In this document: positions 31,080 to 38,775 of the stretch, piece after piece
How the letters are laid out: each line of letters starts with the position of its first letter
Position numbering within the stretch: the first letter of the stretch is position 1
Assembly: GCA_016790695.1 (NCBI GenBank)
Contig: JAEUOS010000064.1
Location: 1 to 42,335, forward strand
Origin: Burkholderiales bacterium
GTDB taxonomy: Bacteria; Pseudomonadota; Gammaproteobacteria; Burkholderiales; JAEUOS01
Direction: 5' to 3'
Length of the DNA stretch: 42,335 nt
Program-made: the position numbers and the translations under genes
Notes under the pieces: model-generated
Told to the model about the DNA's origin: nothing
The model's database searches: none
What the model saw: only the letters and a program-made list of their open reading frames with translations

Positions 31080-33146
31080 TTGCACGCCTTCGACCTCGAC
31101 GCCCTGCTGGGCGACGCCGGACCGCTCGCCGCGGCCATCCCGGGGTTCCGTCACCGCCCGCAGCAGGTCGAGATGGCCGGCGCCATCCTCGCGGCGATCG
31201 AGGCGCAGACGGTCGCGGTGCTCGAGGCCGGCACCGGCACCGGCAAGACGGTTGCCTACCTGGTGCCGGCCCTGCTGGCCGGCGGCAAGGTGATCATCTC
31301 GACCGGCACCAAGAACCTGCAGGACCAGCTGTTCCATCGCGACATTCCGGCGGTGCGGCGCGCGCTCAAGGCGCCGGTCACGGCGGCGCTCCTGAAGGGG
31401 CGCGCGAACTACGTCTGCCACTACCATCTCGAGCGCACGCTGGCCGACGGCCGCCTGAGTTCGCGCGAGGACGTGCGCCACCTGCGCCGGATCGCGTCGA
31501 GCCACGCGGCGACGCCGTCGGGCGACCGCGCCGAGTTCGCCGGGGTGCCGGAAGGCGCCGCCGTCTGGGGCCATGTCACCTCGACGCGGGAGAACTGCCT
31601 GGGCCAGGAATGCCCGCACCACGCGTCGTGCTATGTGCTGGCGGCGCGGCGCGATGCGCTCGCGGCGGACGTGGTCGTGGTCAACCACCATCTGTTCTTC
31701 GCCGACATCGTGCTCAAGGACGAGGGCATGGCCGAGCTGCTGCCGGCATGCAACACCGTGATCCTCGACGAGGCGCACCAGCTGCCCGAGACCGCGCGCA
31801 TGTTCTTCGGCGCGACGCTGGCGTCGACCCAGCTCATGGATCTGGCCCGCGACGCGCTCTCCGAAGGGCTCGCGAACGCGCGCGAGGCGGCCGACTGGCC
31901 CGACCTCGCGCGCGCGCTGGAGAACGCGAGCCGCGATGCGCGCCTTGCGCTGCCGGAGAACCCGGTGCGCATCGCGCTCGGCCAGCTGGCGCGGCGCGAC
32001 GCGCTCGATGGCGCGCTGGACCGCCTCGGCGAGCGCCTCGCCGACCTCGGACGCGCGCTCGAGGCCAATGCGGCGCGCGCCGAGGGGCTGGAGGCGGTCT
32101 GGCACCGCGCGCAGGCGCTGCGCACGCTGCTCGACGCCTGGCGCGGCGGCGCGGAGGCGCATGCCGACGGCCTGCCCGACGCCGCGCCGGCGGTCGCGCC
32201 CGCGGTCGCCGCGGCGCCGCCGGTGCGCTGGGTCGAGGTCTTCGGCCACAGCTTCCAGCTCCACACCACGCCGATGTCGATCGCGCCCCTGTTCCGCGCG
32301 CAGATCGAGGCCGAGCGGCGCGCCTGGATCCTCACCTCGGCGACGCTCGCGGTGCGCAGCGATTTCTCGCTCTATCTCGGCGAGCTCGGGCTCGACGCGG
32401 TCGAGGGTGCCCGCGCGCTCGCCTGGCCCAGTCCGTTCGACTACGCCAGCCAGGCGCTGCTCTATGTGCCGCGCGACATGCCCGACGCCCTCGCGCCGGA
32501 GTTCACCGCGCGCGTCGTCGACGAGGCGGTCGCGCTGATCGCGGCGGCCAACCGGCCCGGCCCGGCCGGGACGTTCCTGCTGTTCACCACGCTGCGCGGG
32601 ATGAACCGCGCGCACGAGCTCCTCGCCGACCTGCTGCCGCGACAGGGCCTGGACCTGCCGCTGCTGCTGCAGGGGCAGGGCTCGCGCACCGAGCTGCTCG
32701 AGCGCTTCCGCCAGCTCGGCAATGCGGTGCTGGTGGCGAGCCAGTCGTTCTGGGAGGGCGTCGACGTCAAGGGGGACGCCCTCAAGCTGGTGGTGATCGA
32801 CAAGCTGCCGTTCGCGCCGCCCGACGACCCGGTGCTCGCGGCGCGGATCGAGGCGATGAAGCGCCAGGGCCGGAACGCGTTCATGGAGTACCAGCTGCCG
32901 CGCGCGGCGATTGCGCTCAAGCAGGGCGCGGGGCGCCTGATCCGCGACGAGACCGATCGCGGCGTGCTCGTGATCTGCGACACCCGGCTGACCGACAAGC
33001 CGTACGGGCGCCGGCTCTGGCAGGCGCTGCCGCCGATGCGGCGCACGCGCGAGCGGGCCGAGGCGCTGTCCTTTCTCGAGGCCGCCGCGCCGGACGCCGG
33101 GGCTTCCAATACAATTCCCCCCCACCAAGCGAAGGGCCAGGCATGA
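31080..33146 (+). CDS. DinG/YoaA-like superfamily 2 DNA helicase (4Fe-4S, XPD group)
   Basis: 688 residues from TTG at 31080. Walker A is EAGTGTGKTVAYLVPALLA near residue 50, followed by STGTKNLQDQLF (motif Ia). Four cysteines of the expected iron-sulfur domain are at VCHYH (about 113) and CLGQECPHHASC (about 172-184). The DEAH box is VILDEAHQLPETARMFF (about 228), and the C-terminal motor has TSATLAV, SQSFWEGVDVKGD and QGAGRLIRDETDRG. Such 5'-3' helicases process damaged DNA or R-loops. The domain set fits YoaA as well as DinG, so no symbol is given. A later in-frame start cannot be excluded. The stop overlaps the next ATG. Confidence 0.93.
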   Translation: MHAFDLDALLGDAGPLAAAIPGFRHRPQQVEMAGAILAAIEAQTVAVLEAGTGTGKTVAYLVPALLAGGKVIISTGTKNLQDQLFHRDIPAVRRALKAPVTAALLKGRANYVCHYHLERTLADGRLSSREDVRHLRRIASSHAATPSGDRAEFAGVPEGAAVWGHVTSTRENCLGQECPHHASCYVLAARRDALAADVVVVNHHLFFADIVLKDEGMAELLPACNTVILDEAHQLPETARMFFGATLASTQLMDLARDALSEGLANAREAADWPDLARALENASRDARLALPENPVRIALGQLARRDALDGALDRLGERLADLGRALEANAARAEGLEAVWHRAQALRTLLDAWRGGAEAHADGLPDAAPAVAPAVAAAPPVRWVEVFGHSFQLHTTPMSIAPLFRAQIEAERRAWILTSATLAVRSDFSLYLGELGLDAVEGARALAWPSPFDYASQALLYVPRDMPDALAPEFTARVVDEAVALIAAANRPGPAGTFLLFTTLRGMNRAHELLADLLPRQGLDLPLLLQGQGSRTELLERFRQLGNAVLVASQSFWEGVDVKGDALKLVVIDKLPFAPPDDPVLAARIEAMKRQGRNAFMEYQLPRAAIALKQGAGRLIRDETDRGVLVICDTRLTDKPYGRRLWQALPPMRRTRERAEALSFLEAAAPDAGASNTIPPHQAKGQA
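33110..33115 (+). promoter_or_regulatory. Possible internal -10 box before the denD-like gene (TACAAT)
   Basis: TACAAT lies in the last codons of the helicase gene; a start about 7 bases on would give a leader of about 21 bases containing GAAGGG before ATG 33143. The gene may thus have its own promoter besides coupling to the helicase. Confidence 0.35.
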
Positions 33147-34123
33147 ACATCCTCATCACCGGCGGCGGCGGCTTTCTCGGGCAGCGCGTCGCCCGCGCGC
33201 TGCTCGCCCAGGGCGACACCGTCAACGCCAAGGGCGAGCGGGTGCCGATCCGCCGCATCACCCTGATGGACATCAGCGAGCCGGCCAACGGGGTGAAGGA
33301 CCCGCGCGTGCATTTCGTGCGCGGCGAGGTGAGCAACCACGGCGCCGTCGCCGAGGCGCTCGGTCTCGATACCGGCGGCGTGTTCCACCTGGCGGCGGTG
33401 GTGAGCGGCCAGGCCGAGGCGGACTTCGAGCTCGGCATGCGCGTCAACCTCGACGGCTACCGGGTCGTGCTCGAGTCGTGCCGCAAGGCGGGCAATCGCC
33501 CGCGGCTGCTGTTCGCGAGCTCGATCGCGGTGTTCGGCACGCCGCTGCCGGAGGTCGTCACCGACGCGACCACGCCGACGCCGCAGGCGTCGTACGGCGT
33601 GCAGAAGCTGATCGGTGAATGGCTCACCGCCGACTACAACCGCAAGGGCTTCATCGACGGCCGCGCGGTGCGCATCCCGACGGTGTCGGTGCGGCCGGGC
33701 AAGGCCAATGCGGCCGCGTCCTCGTTCGCCAGCGCGGTGATCCGCGAGCCGCTGAACGGCGTCGAATACAAGTGCCCGGTGCCGCCGGAGACGCTGATGT
33801 GGATGTGCTCGCCGGCCCGGGTCGTGGCCAACCTGGTGCGCGCGTTCGAGCTCCCGAGCGAGGCCTTCGGCGACCTGCGCGCGGTGAGCCTGCCCGGGAT
33901 CGTGGTGAGCGTGGCCGAGATGGTCGACTCGCTGCGCCGCCTCGGCGGCGAGGCCGCGGCGGCGCGGGTGCGCTACGTCAAGGACGAGCGCATCCAGGCG
34001 ATCGTGCGGACCTGGGCCGCGCGGCTCGAGACGCCGCGCGCGCTGGCGATGGGATTCACCGCCGACGCGACCATGGACGAGATCGTCGCGCAGTACATCC
34101 GCGACGAGAACATCCGGGTGTGA
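33143..34123 (+). CDS. denD: NAD-dependent epimerase/dehydrogenase, D-erythronate dehydrogenase-like
   Basis: 326 residues from the ATG that overlaps the helicase TGA. Extended short-chain dehydrogenase: the Rossmann motif is ITGGGGFLGQRVARALL, DISEP marks the adenosine-binding acidic residue, HLAAVVSGQAEADFELG follows, and the active site is the YGVQK motif (Tyr and Lys of YxxxK) with an upstream FASSIAVFG serine. The RIPTVSVRPGKANAAASSF stretch and the overall length match DenD, which oxidises D-erythronate to a 2-keto acid in sugar-acid catabolism. No otnC- or otnI-type partner is visible, so the substrate is tentative. Confidence 0.8.
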   Translation: MNILITGGGGFLGQRVARALLAQGDTVNAKGERVPIRRITLMDISEPANGVKDPRVHFVRGEVSNHGAVAEALGLDTGGVFHLAAVVSGQAEADFELGMRVNLDGYRVVLESCRKAGNRPRLLFASSIAVFGTPLPEVVTDATTPTPQASYGVQKLIGEWLTADYNRKGFIDGRAVRIPTVSVRPGKANAAASSFASAVIREPLNGVEYKCPVPPETLMWMCSPARVVANLVRAFELPSEAFGDLRAVSLPGIVVSVAEMVDSLRRLGGEAAAARVRYVKDERIQAIVRTWAARLETPRALAMGFTADATMDEIVAQYIRDENIRV

Positions 34124-34124
34124 C

Positions 34125-34142
34125 GCCGGCGCGCCCGCCGGC
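34125..34142. terminator. Hairpin between convergent denD-like and bamD genes
   Basis: A 7-bp perfect stem GCCGGCG/CGCCGGC with a 4-base loop, filling the 22-bp gap between the two stop codons. No T tract. Works on both strands by symmetry. Confidence 0.45.
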
Positions 34143-34145
34143 CGG

Positions 34146-34964
34146 CTACCAGATCTTCCACCAGGGGTCGTTGTTCTTCGGCCCCTTGTTGCGCACGATC
34201 TCGCTGTTCGGGTAGGTGCGGTCGAGCACGCGCCGGGCGTCGTCGCGCAGGTCGGCCATGCCCATCGCATCGTAGGCGGAGACGAGGATGTAGAGCGCCT
34301 CTTCCTGGGCCGGCGCGTTCGGATAGGTGGCGATGGCGAACTGGGCGCGGTTGGCCGCGGCGAGGTGGGCGCCGCGGCGCATGTAGTAGCGCGCGACGTG
34401 CACCTCGTACTGGGCCAGCGCGTTGATCAGGTACTTCAGGCGCAGGCGCGCGTCCTCGGCGTACTTGCTCTCGGGCCAGCGCGTGACGAGGATCTTCAGC
34501 GTGTCGAAGGACTCGCGCAGACCGCGATTGTCGCGCTCGGTGGGATCCTGGCGCGACACCCTGCCGAGCAGCCCGAGATTCTCGTTGAACAGGATCAGGC
34601 CGCGCAGGTAGTACACGTAGTCGAGGTTGTCGTGGTTCGGGTACAGCTTGATGAAGCGGTCGCACGCGGCGACCGCCGAGGTGAGGTCGTTGTTCTTCCA
34701 GTAGGAATAGGCGATGTCCATCTGCGCCTGCTGGGCGTAGCGGCCGAACGGGTACTTGGACTCGAGGGACTCGAGCAGCTTGATCGCCTTGTCCCAGCCG
34801 CCGGCGCGCATCTCCTCGCGGGCCTCGGTGTAGATCTTCTGGGCCGACCAGCCGGCGGTCTCGTCGCGCGTGTTGGTGGTGCCGCAGCCGGCGAGGACGC
34901 AGGCGCAGGCGATCGCGACCAGGAAGGCGACGGCGCGCGAAGGTAAGCTAGGATGGCGGGCCAT
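34146..34964 (-). CDS. bamD: Outer membrane assembly lipoprotein BamD (ComL)
   Basis: 272 residues from ATG at 34964. A lipoprotein signal peptide ends in CVLAGCGTT, whose Cys27 would be acylated. The mature protein is a run of TPR-like helical pairs (AQKIYTEAREEMRAGGWDKA, SKYPFGRYAQQAQMDIAYS, LIKLYPNHDNLDYVYYLRG), the BamD/YfiO pattern. It is an essential periplasmic part of the BAM complex that inserts beta-barrel proteins. Length and repeat pattern match BamD of betaproteobacteria. Divergent from rluD, an arrangement common in this group. Confidence 0.96.
   Translation of the reverse strand: MARHPSLPSRAVAFLVAIACACVLAGCGTTNTRDETAGWSAQKIYTEAREEMRAGGWDKAIKLLESLESKYPFGRYAQQAQMDIAYSYWKNNDLTSAVAACDRFIKLYPNHDNLDYVYYLRGLILFNENLGLLGRVSRQDPTERDNRGLRESFDTLKILVTRWPESKYAEDARLRLKYLINALAQYEVHVARYYMRRGAHLAAANRAQFAIATYPNAPAQEEALYILVSAYDAMGMADLRDDARRVLDRTYPNSEIVRNKGPKNNDPWWKIW
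34949..34954 (+). promoter_or_regulatory. Possible -10 box of rluD (TAGGAT)
   Basis: TAGGAT lies inside the first codons of bamD on the opposite strand, 26 bases before ATG 34981. If used, the rluD and bamD promoters overlap. Motif-level support only. Confidence 0.3.
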
Positions 34965-34980
34965 GCGCAGAACCTCGGAA

Positions 34981-35943
34981 ATGCATCGTCCAAATTATAG
35001 CGAAGGGGGGGCGGAGGACGACGCCATCCGGCTGTCGGCGCCGATGGCCGACGCCGGGCTGCGCCTGGACCAGGCGCTGGCGCGCTGGCTGCCGCAGTAC
35101 TCGCGCAGCCGGGTGCGGGACTGGATCGACGCCGGCCACGTGCGTGTCGACGGGCAGCCCGGCGTCGCCAGCCGGCGCCTGCGCGGCGGCGAGACGGTCG
35201 CGGTCGAGCCGCAGCCCGCCGCCGACGCGCGTGCCTACGCCGCCGAGGACATCGCGCTCGACATCGTCCACGAGGACGCGATGCTGCTGGTGGTGAACAA
35301 GCCGCCGGGCCTGGTCGCCCACCCGGCCGCGGGCAACTGGGCCGGCACGCTCCTGAACGCGCTGCTGCACCACGCCCCGCAGCTGGGGCAGGTGCCGCGC
35401 GCGGGCATCGTGCACCGGCTCGACAAGGACACCAGCGGGCTCCTGGTGGTGGCCAAGACGATCGCCGCCCAGACCGCGCTGGTGCGCCAGATGCAGGCGC
35501 GCGAGGTCCGCCGCGAGTACTGGGCGCTGGTGGCGGGACACGTGGCGCGCGCCGGCCGCATCGAGGCGCCGCTCGGCCGCCACCCGGTCCAGCGCACGCG
35601 CATCGCCGTGCTGCCCGTCGCGGCGGCCGGCGCGCGGCCCGCGGTCACGCATTTCCGCGCCGTCCAGGCCTATGCGCGCGACGGGGTCGCGGCGACGCTG
35701 GTCGAGTGCCGGCTCGAGACCGGCCGCACGCACCAGATCCGGGTGCACATGCAGCACATCGGCCATCCGATCGTCGGGGACCAGACCTATGGCCGCCCGC
35801 CGTGGCGCTCGTGGCTGGGCCGGCAGGCGCTGCACGCGCGCCGCCTCGGCTTCGTCCATCCGGGCGACGGCAGGCCGGTGCAATGGGAGGCGCCGCTGCC
35901 GCCGGACCTGCAGGACCTCGTCGACCGCCTGACCCCCGCATGA
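34981..35943 (+). CDS. rluD: 23S rRNA pseudouridine synthase RluD
   Basis: Forms pseudouridines 1911, 1915 and 1917 in helix 69 of 23S rRNA. 320 residues from ATG at 34981. An S4 RNA-binding domain (LRLDQALARWLPQYSRSRVRDWI, residues about 26-85) precedes the catalytic domain with IVHRLDKDTSGLLVVAK, in which D148 is the catalytic aspartate, and RTHQIRVHMQHIGHPIVGD. Starting at ATG 35044 would remove the DAIRLSAP strand that aligns with the RluD N-terminus, so the upstream ATG is preferred. Stop overlaps the pgeF ATG. Confidence 0.95.
   Translation: MHRPNYSEGGAEDDAIRLSAPMADAGLRLDQALARWLPQYSRSRVRDWIDAGHVRVDGQPGVASRRLRGGETVAVEPQPAADARAYAAEDIALDIVHEDAMLLVVNKPPGLVAHPAAGNWAGTLLNALLHHAPQLGQVPRAGIVHRLDKDTSGLLVVAKTIAAQTALVRQMQAREVRREYWALVAGHVARAGRIEAPLGRHPVQRTRIAVLPVAAAGARPAVTHFRAVQAYARDGVAATLVECRLETGRTHQIRVHMQHIGHPIVGDQTYGRPPWRSWLGRQALHARRLGFVHPGDGRPVQWEAPLPPDLQDLVDRLTPA
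34994..34999 (-). promoter_or_regulatory. -10 box of bamD (TATAAT)
   Basis: A perfect TATAAT on the minus strand within the divergent rluD start region; predicted leader about 23 bases. Lies inside codons 5-7 of rluD. Confidence 0.5.
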
Positions 35944-36701
35944 ACGACGCCGTCCATCCCGAGTGGATCACGCCCGACTGGCCGGCGCCGGCCGCGGTGC
36001 GCGCCTTCGTCACGACCCGCGCCGGCGGCGTGTCGGCGGGCGCGTTCGCCAGCATGAATCTCGGCCTGCGGTCCGGCGATGCGCCCGACGCGGTCCGGGC
36101 CAATCGCGCGATCCTGCGGCGCGCGCTTCCCGCCGAACCGGTCTGGCTCGATCAGGTCCACGGGACCGGCGTCATCGCCGCGCACGCCGCCGGTGGCGGT
36201 GTCCTCGCGGCGGACGCGGCATGGACGGGCGCGACCGACGTCGTCTGCGCGGTGCTGGTCGCGGACTGCATGCCGGTGTTCCTCTGCGACCGCGATGGCA
36301 CCGCGGTCGCCGTCGCCCATGCCGGATGGCGCGGCATGGCGGGCGGCGTGATCGAGGCGACCGTGCGCGCCATGCCGGCGGCCCCGGAGCGCCTTCTGGC
36401 CTGGCTGGGCCCGGCGATCGGGCCGCGGAACTTCGAGGTCGGCGACGATGTGCGCAGCGCGTTCCTCGCTGGCAGCGCCGCGGCGCACGCGGCCTTCGTG
36501 CCCTATCCGGGGCGGCCCGGCAAGTGGCTCTGCGATCTGGGGCGCCTCGCGCGCCAGCGGCTTGCCGCGCTCGGTGTCGAGGCCGTGACCGGCGGCGACC
36601 GGTGCACGGTGGACGACGCGCGCCTGTTCTCCCACCGGCGCGACCGCGGCAGGAGCGGGCGCATGGCGGCGGTGATCTGGCGCGCGCGCGGCGCGGGCTG
36701 A
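35940..36701 (+). CDS. pgeF: Peptidoglycan editing factor PgeF (YfiH, multicopper-fold family)
   Basis: 253 residues from the ATG overlapping the rluD stop. The three zinc-ligand regions typical of YfiH/LACC1 proteins are present: DQVHGTGVI (His), VLVADCMPVFL (Cys) and VAVAHAGWRGMAGGV (His). LAWLGPAIGPRNFEVGDDV and the LFSHRRDR C-terminus are also conserved. PgeF removes misincorporated L-Ser-containing muropeptide precursors in E. coli; related proteins act on purine nucleosides. The rluD-pgeF order is conserved in proteobacteria. Confidence 0.95.
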   Translation: MNDAVHPEWITPDWPAPAAVRAFVTTRAGGVSAGAFASMNLGLRSGDAPDAVRANRAILRRALPAEPVWLDQVHGTGVIAAHAAGGGVLAADAAWTGATDVVCAVLVADCMPVFLCDRDGTAVAVAHAGWRGMAGGVIEATVRAMPAAPERLLAWLGPAIGPRNFEVGDDVRSAFLAGSAAAHAAFVPYPGRPGKWLCDLGRLARQRLAALGVEAVTGGDRCTVDDARLFSHRRDRGRSGRMAAVIWRARGAG

Positions 36702-36707
36702 TCGCGT

Positions 36708-36724
36708 GGCGCGCCCGGCGCGCC
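36708..36724. terminator. Hairpin between convergent pgeF and CBS genes
   Basis: GGCGCG paired with CGCGCC around a 5-base loop (6 bp, extendable by wobble pairs), within the 31-bp gap between two stop codons. No T tract. Confidence 0.35.
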
Positions 36725-36732
36725 GTGCCCGC

Positions 36733-37167
36733 TCAGTTGCTTTCGCGGCGGAACTGCTCGCGCCGCATCGATTCGGCGACGAATTCCTCGAGGTCGGGAT
36801 CGAGCGCGTTGCGCGCCGAGACGATGCCGATCGGCCGGCCGTTCTCCACCACCGGCAGGTGGCGAAAGCCGTGGTCGTGCATCAGCGTCAGCGCATGCCC
36901 GAACGAGCGGTCGGGGCTGATGGTCAGCGGCGCTGCCGTCATCACCTCCGACAGCAGCGTCGACCCGGGGTCGCGGTCGCAGGCGACGACGCGGCAGGCG
37001 ATGTCGCGCTCGGTCAGGATGCCTGCGAGGCTGTCGCCCGCCATCACGAGAATGGCGCCGACGCCATGACTGCGCATCAGCCCGGCCGCATCGCGGACCG
37101 AGGCGTCGCCGCCGCAGGTCACGAGGCGGTTCCTGTCGATGACTTCCCGGACCGATCGGCTGAACAC
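36733..37167 (-). CDS. CBS-domain pair protein
   Basis: 144 residues if started at GTG 37167, which has GGAGG at an 8-base spacing; a longer frame from TTG 37215 has no ribosome site. Two CBS domains: VREVIDRNRLVTCGGDASVRDAA to GILTERDIACRVVA, then VMTAAPLTISPDRSFGHALTLM to HLPVVENGRPIGIVSARNAL. Such stand-alone CBS pairs bind adenine nucleotides and often sense energy state. A perfect FNR/Anr box upstream lies at the position expected for oxygen-regulated activation, so expression under low oxygen is likely. No enzyme domain is attached; its partner is unknown. Confidence 0.85.
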   Translation of the reverse strand: MFSRSVREVIDRNRLVTCGGDASVRDAAGLMRSHGVGAILVMAGDSLAGILTERDIACRVVACDRDPGSTLLSEVMTAAPLTISPDRSFGHALTLMHDHGFRHLPVVENGRPIGIVSARNALDPDLEEFVAESMRREQFRRESN

Positions 37168-37171
37168 CGGC

Positions 37172-37225
37172 TCAGCCTCCGCACCCGGAAACACGCATCG
37201 AGGACATCGGGACAAGCGCTTTCAT
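37172..37225 (-). other. Possible 17-codon leader reading frame before the CBS gene
   Basis: ATG at 37225 starts MKALVPMSSMRVSGCGG and stops with TGA at 37174-37172, four bases before the CBS GTG. The CBS Shine-Dalgarno GGAGG lies in its last codons, so translation of the leader could expose or block the downstream start. No independent evidence that it is translated. Confidence 0.25.
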
Positions 37226-37235
37226 GACGGATGCC

Positions 37236-37241
37236 ATCGTA
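37236..37241 (-). promoter_or_regulatory. -10 box of the CBS gene (TACGAT)
   Basis: TACGAT on the minus strand; a start about 7 bases on (near 37229) places the FNR-box centre (37269.5) about 40.5 bases upstream, the class II activator position. Confidence 0.5.
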
Positions 37242-37262
37242 GTCGCGCGGTCGCGGCCCGGT

Positions 37263-37276
37263 TTGATCAGGATCAA
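37263..37276. promoter_or_regulatory. FNR/Anr-family binding site (TTGAT-CAGG-ATCAA)
   Basis: A perfect match to the consensus TTGAT-N4-ATCAA of FNR, Anr and relatives, in the divergent gap between the CBS and FAD-oxidase genes. Spacing to the TACGAT box is right for activation of the CBS gene; relative to the other gene it would sit near -55, a less standard position. Confidence 0.75.
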
Positions 37277-37312
37277 GCGCGCGTCGTCCGCCGCGGCGCG
37301 GCCGAAGGCCGG

Positions 37313-37318
37313 TATCAT
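37313..37318 (+). promoter_or_regulatory. -10 box of the FAD oxidase gene (TATCAT)
   Basis: TATCAT, about 40 bases before GTG 37359; predicted leader about 34 bases including AGGAGG. No clear -35; the FNR box lies 36 bases upstream of the hexamer. Confidence 0.4.
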
Positions 37319-37358
37319 CCGGGCTCCGCGCGCGGGTACCGGCGGACGAGGAGGCGAT

Positions 37359-38765
37359 GTGCAAGCAGTGATCGACGCGCTTGCCGGCGAACTGACCGGC
37401 ATCACCGTGCTCCGCGATGCGGCGGAGCTGACGCGCCTGTCGCGCGACTTCTACTGGTTCAGCCCGGTCCTCAAGGCGCTGCTCGACGACAAGCGCGCCG
37501 ACCTGGTGGCGGTGCCGGCGTCGCAGGACGAGGTCGCGCGGGTGGTGGCGGCGTGCGCGCGTGCGGGCGTGCCGTTGACGCCGCGGGGCCTGGGCTCGGG
37601 AAACTACGGCCAGGCCATGCCGCTCGCGGGCGGGGTGGTGCTCGACCTGTCGCGCCTGAACCGCGTGCTGTGGGTCCAGCCGGGAGCGGCGCGCGCCGAG
37701 GCCGGCGCGCGGCTCTCGGAGATCGACACCGAGGCGCGCAAGTCCGGCTGGGAGCAGCGCATGCTGCCCTCGACCTTTCGCGGCTCGACCGTCGGCGGCT
37801 TCTACTGCGGCGGCGGCGTCGGCATCGGTTCGAACAACTACGGCATGCTCAAGGACCCGGGCAACATCCTCGGCGTGAAGGCGCTGTCGATGGAGGCGAC
37901 GCCGCGCACGGTCGAGTTCCGCGGCCGCGACGCGGTCGACCTGCATCACGCCTACGGCGTCAACGGCATCGTCCTCGAGGTCGAGCTCGCGCTCGCACCG
38001 GCGCTGCCGTGGATCGAGTTCGTCGCCAGCTTCGCCGACTTCAACGACGCGGTCGCCTTCGCGCAGGCGCTCGGCGAGGCCGACGGCATCGCCAAGAAGG
38101 GCATCTCGGCGCACCAGTGGCCGCTGCCGCGCAGCTACCGGCCGCTCAAGGACGTCGTGGTCGCCGGCGAGAGCGTGGTGATGACGCAGGTCGCCGCATA
38201 CAACGAGGCGGCGTTCGCCGAGCAGGTCGCCGGCGCCGGCGGCCGCATCACCTACCGCAACGATCCGCGCGCACCGGGCGCGCGCCGCCTGACCCTGCAG
38301 GAATTCATGTGGAACCACGCGACGCTGCACGCGATCCGCGAGGCGGAGGCGGCCGGGGCCGCGCCCGGCATGGAAGGCGGCATCACCTATCTCCAGCTGG
38401 GCTACCCCGCGGGGCGCAATCTCGAGCTCGTGCGGCGCATCGACGCGCTCTTCGGCGAGGAGGTGGTGCAGCACGTGGAGTTCATCCGCGTCAAGGGCGC
38501 GGTGACCTGCAGCGGCCTGCCGATCGTGCGCTGGCGCGGCGAGCCGCGCCTGCGCGAGGTCATGCGGCTGCTCGAGGCCGAGGGCGTCTACATCGCCGAC
38601 CCGCACACCTGGGTCGTCGAGGATGGCGGCAAGAAGTCGATCAACCCGCGCCACGTCGAGCTCAAGGCCGCGATGGACCCCGCGGGGCTGCTCAATCCGG
38701 GCAAGCTGCGCGCCTGGCAGGAGCGCGGCGTGGCGCAGAAGAAGAGCGTCTTCTGGGATTCGTAG
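37359..38765 (+). CDS. FAD-binding oxidoreductase (FAD-linked oxidase, GlcD-like)
   Basis: 468 residues from GTG at 37359, preceded by AGGAGG at a 4-base spacing. The vanillyl-alcohol-oxidase-type FAD domain spans about residues 45-220: ADLVAVPASQDEVARVV, VPLTPRGLGSGNYGQAM, LDLSRLNRVLWVQPGA, and GGFYCGGGVGIGSNNYGML around the pyrophosphate. The C-terminus ends with the family signature AAMDPAGLLNPGKLR. It oxidises a hydroxyacid, alcohol or similar substrate; which one cannot be told. Followed after 10 bases by an acyl-CoA synthetase gene, so the product may be a carboxylate activated to CoA. Confidence 0.88.
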   Translation: MQAVIDALAGELTGITVLRDAAELTRLSRDFYWFSPVLKALLDDKRADLVAVPASQDEVARVVAACARAGVPLTPRGLGSGNYGQAMPLAGGVVLDLSRLNRVLWVQPGAARAEAGARLSEIDTEARKSGWEQRMLPSTFRGSTVGGFYCGGGVGIGSNNYGMLKDPGNILGVKALSMEATPRTVEFRGRDAVDLHHAYGVNGIVLEVELALAPALPWIEFVASFADFNDAVAFAQALGEADGIAKKGISAHQWPLPRSYRPLKDVVVAGESVVMTQVAAYNEAAFAEQVAGAGGRITYRNDPRAPGARRLTLQEFMWNHATLHAIREAEAAGAAPGMEGGITYLQLGYPAGRNLELVRRIDALFGEEVVQHVEFIRVKGAVTCSGLPIVRWRGEPRLREVMRLLEAEGVYIADPHTWVVEDGGKKSINPRHVELKAAMDPAGLLNPGKLRAWQERGVAQKKSVFWDS

Positions 38766-38775
38766 GCGCGCGGCC

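Noticed and set aside
35044..35943. A shorter rluD start at ATG 35044
   Set aside because: It would delete a strand that aligns with the N-terminus of RluD proteins and has no better ribosome site.
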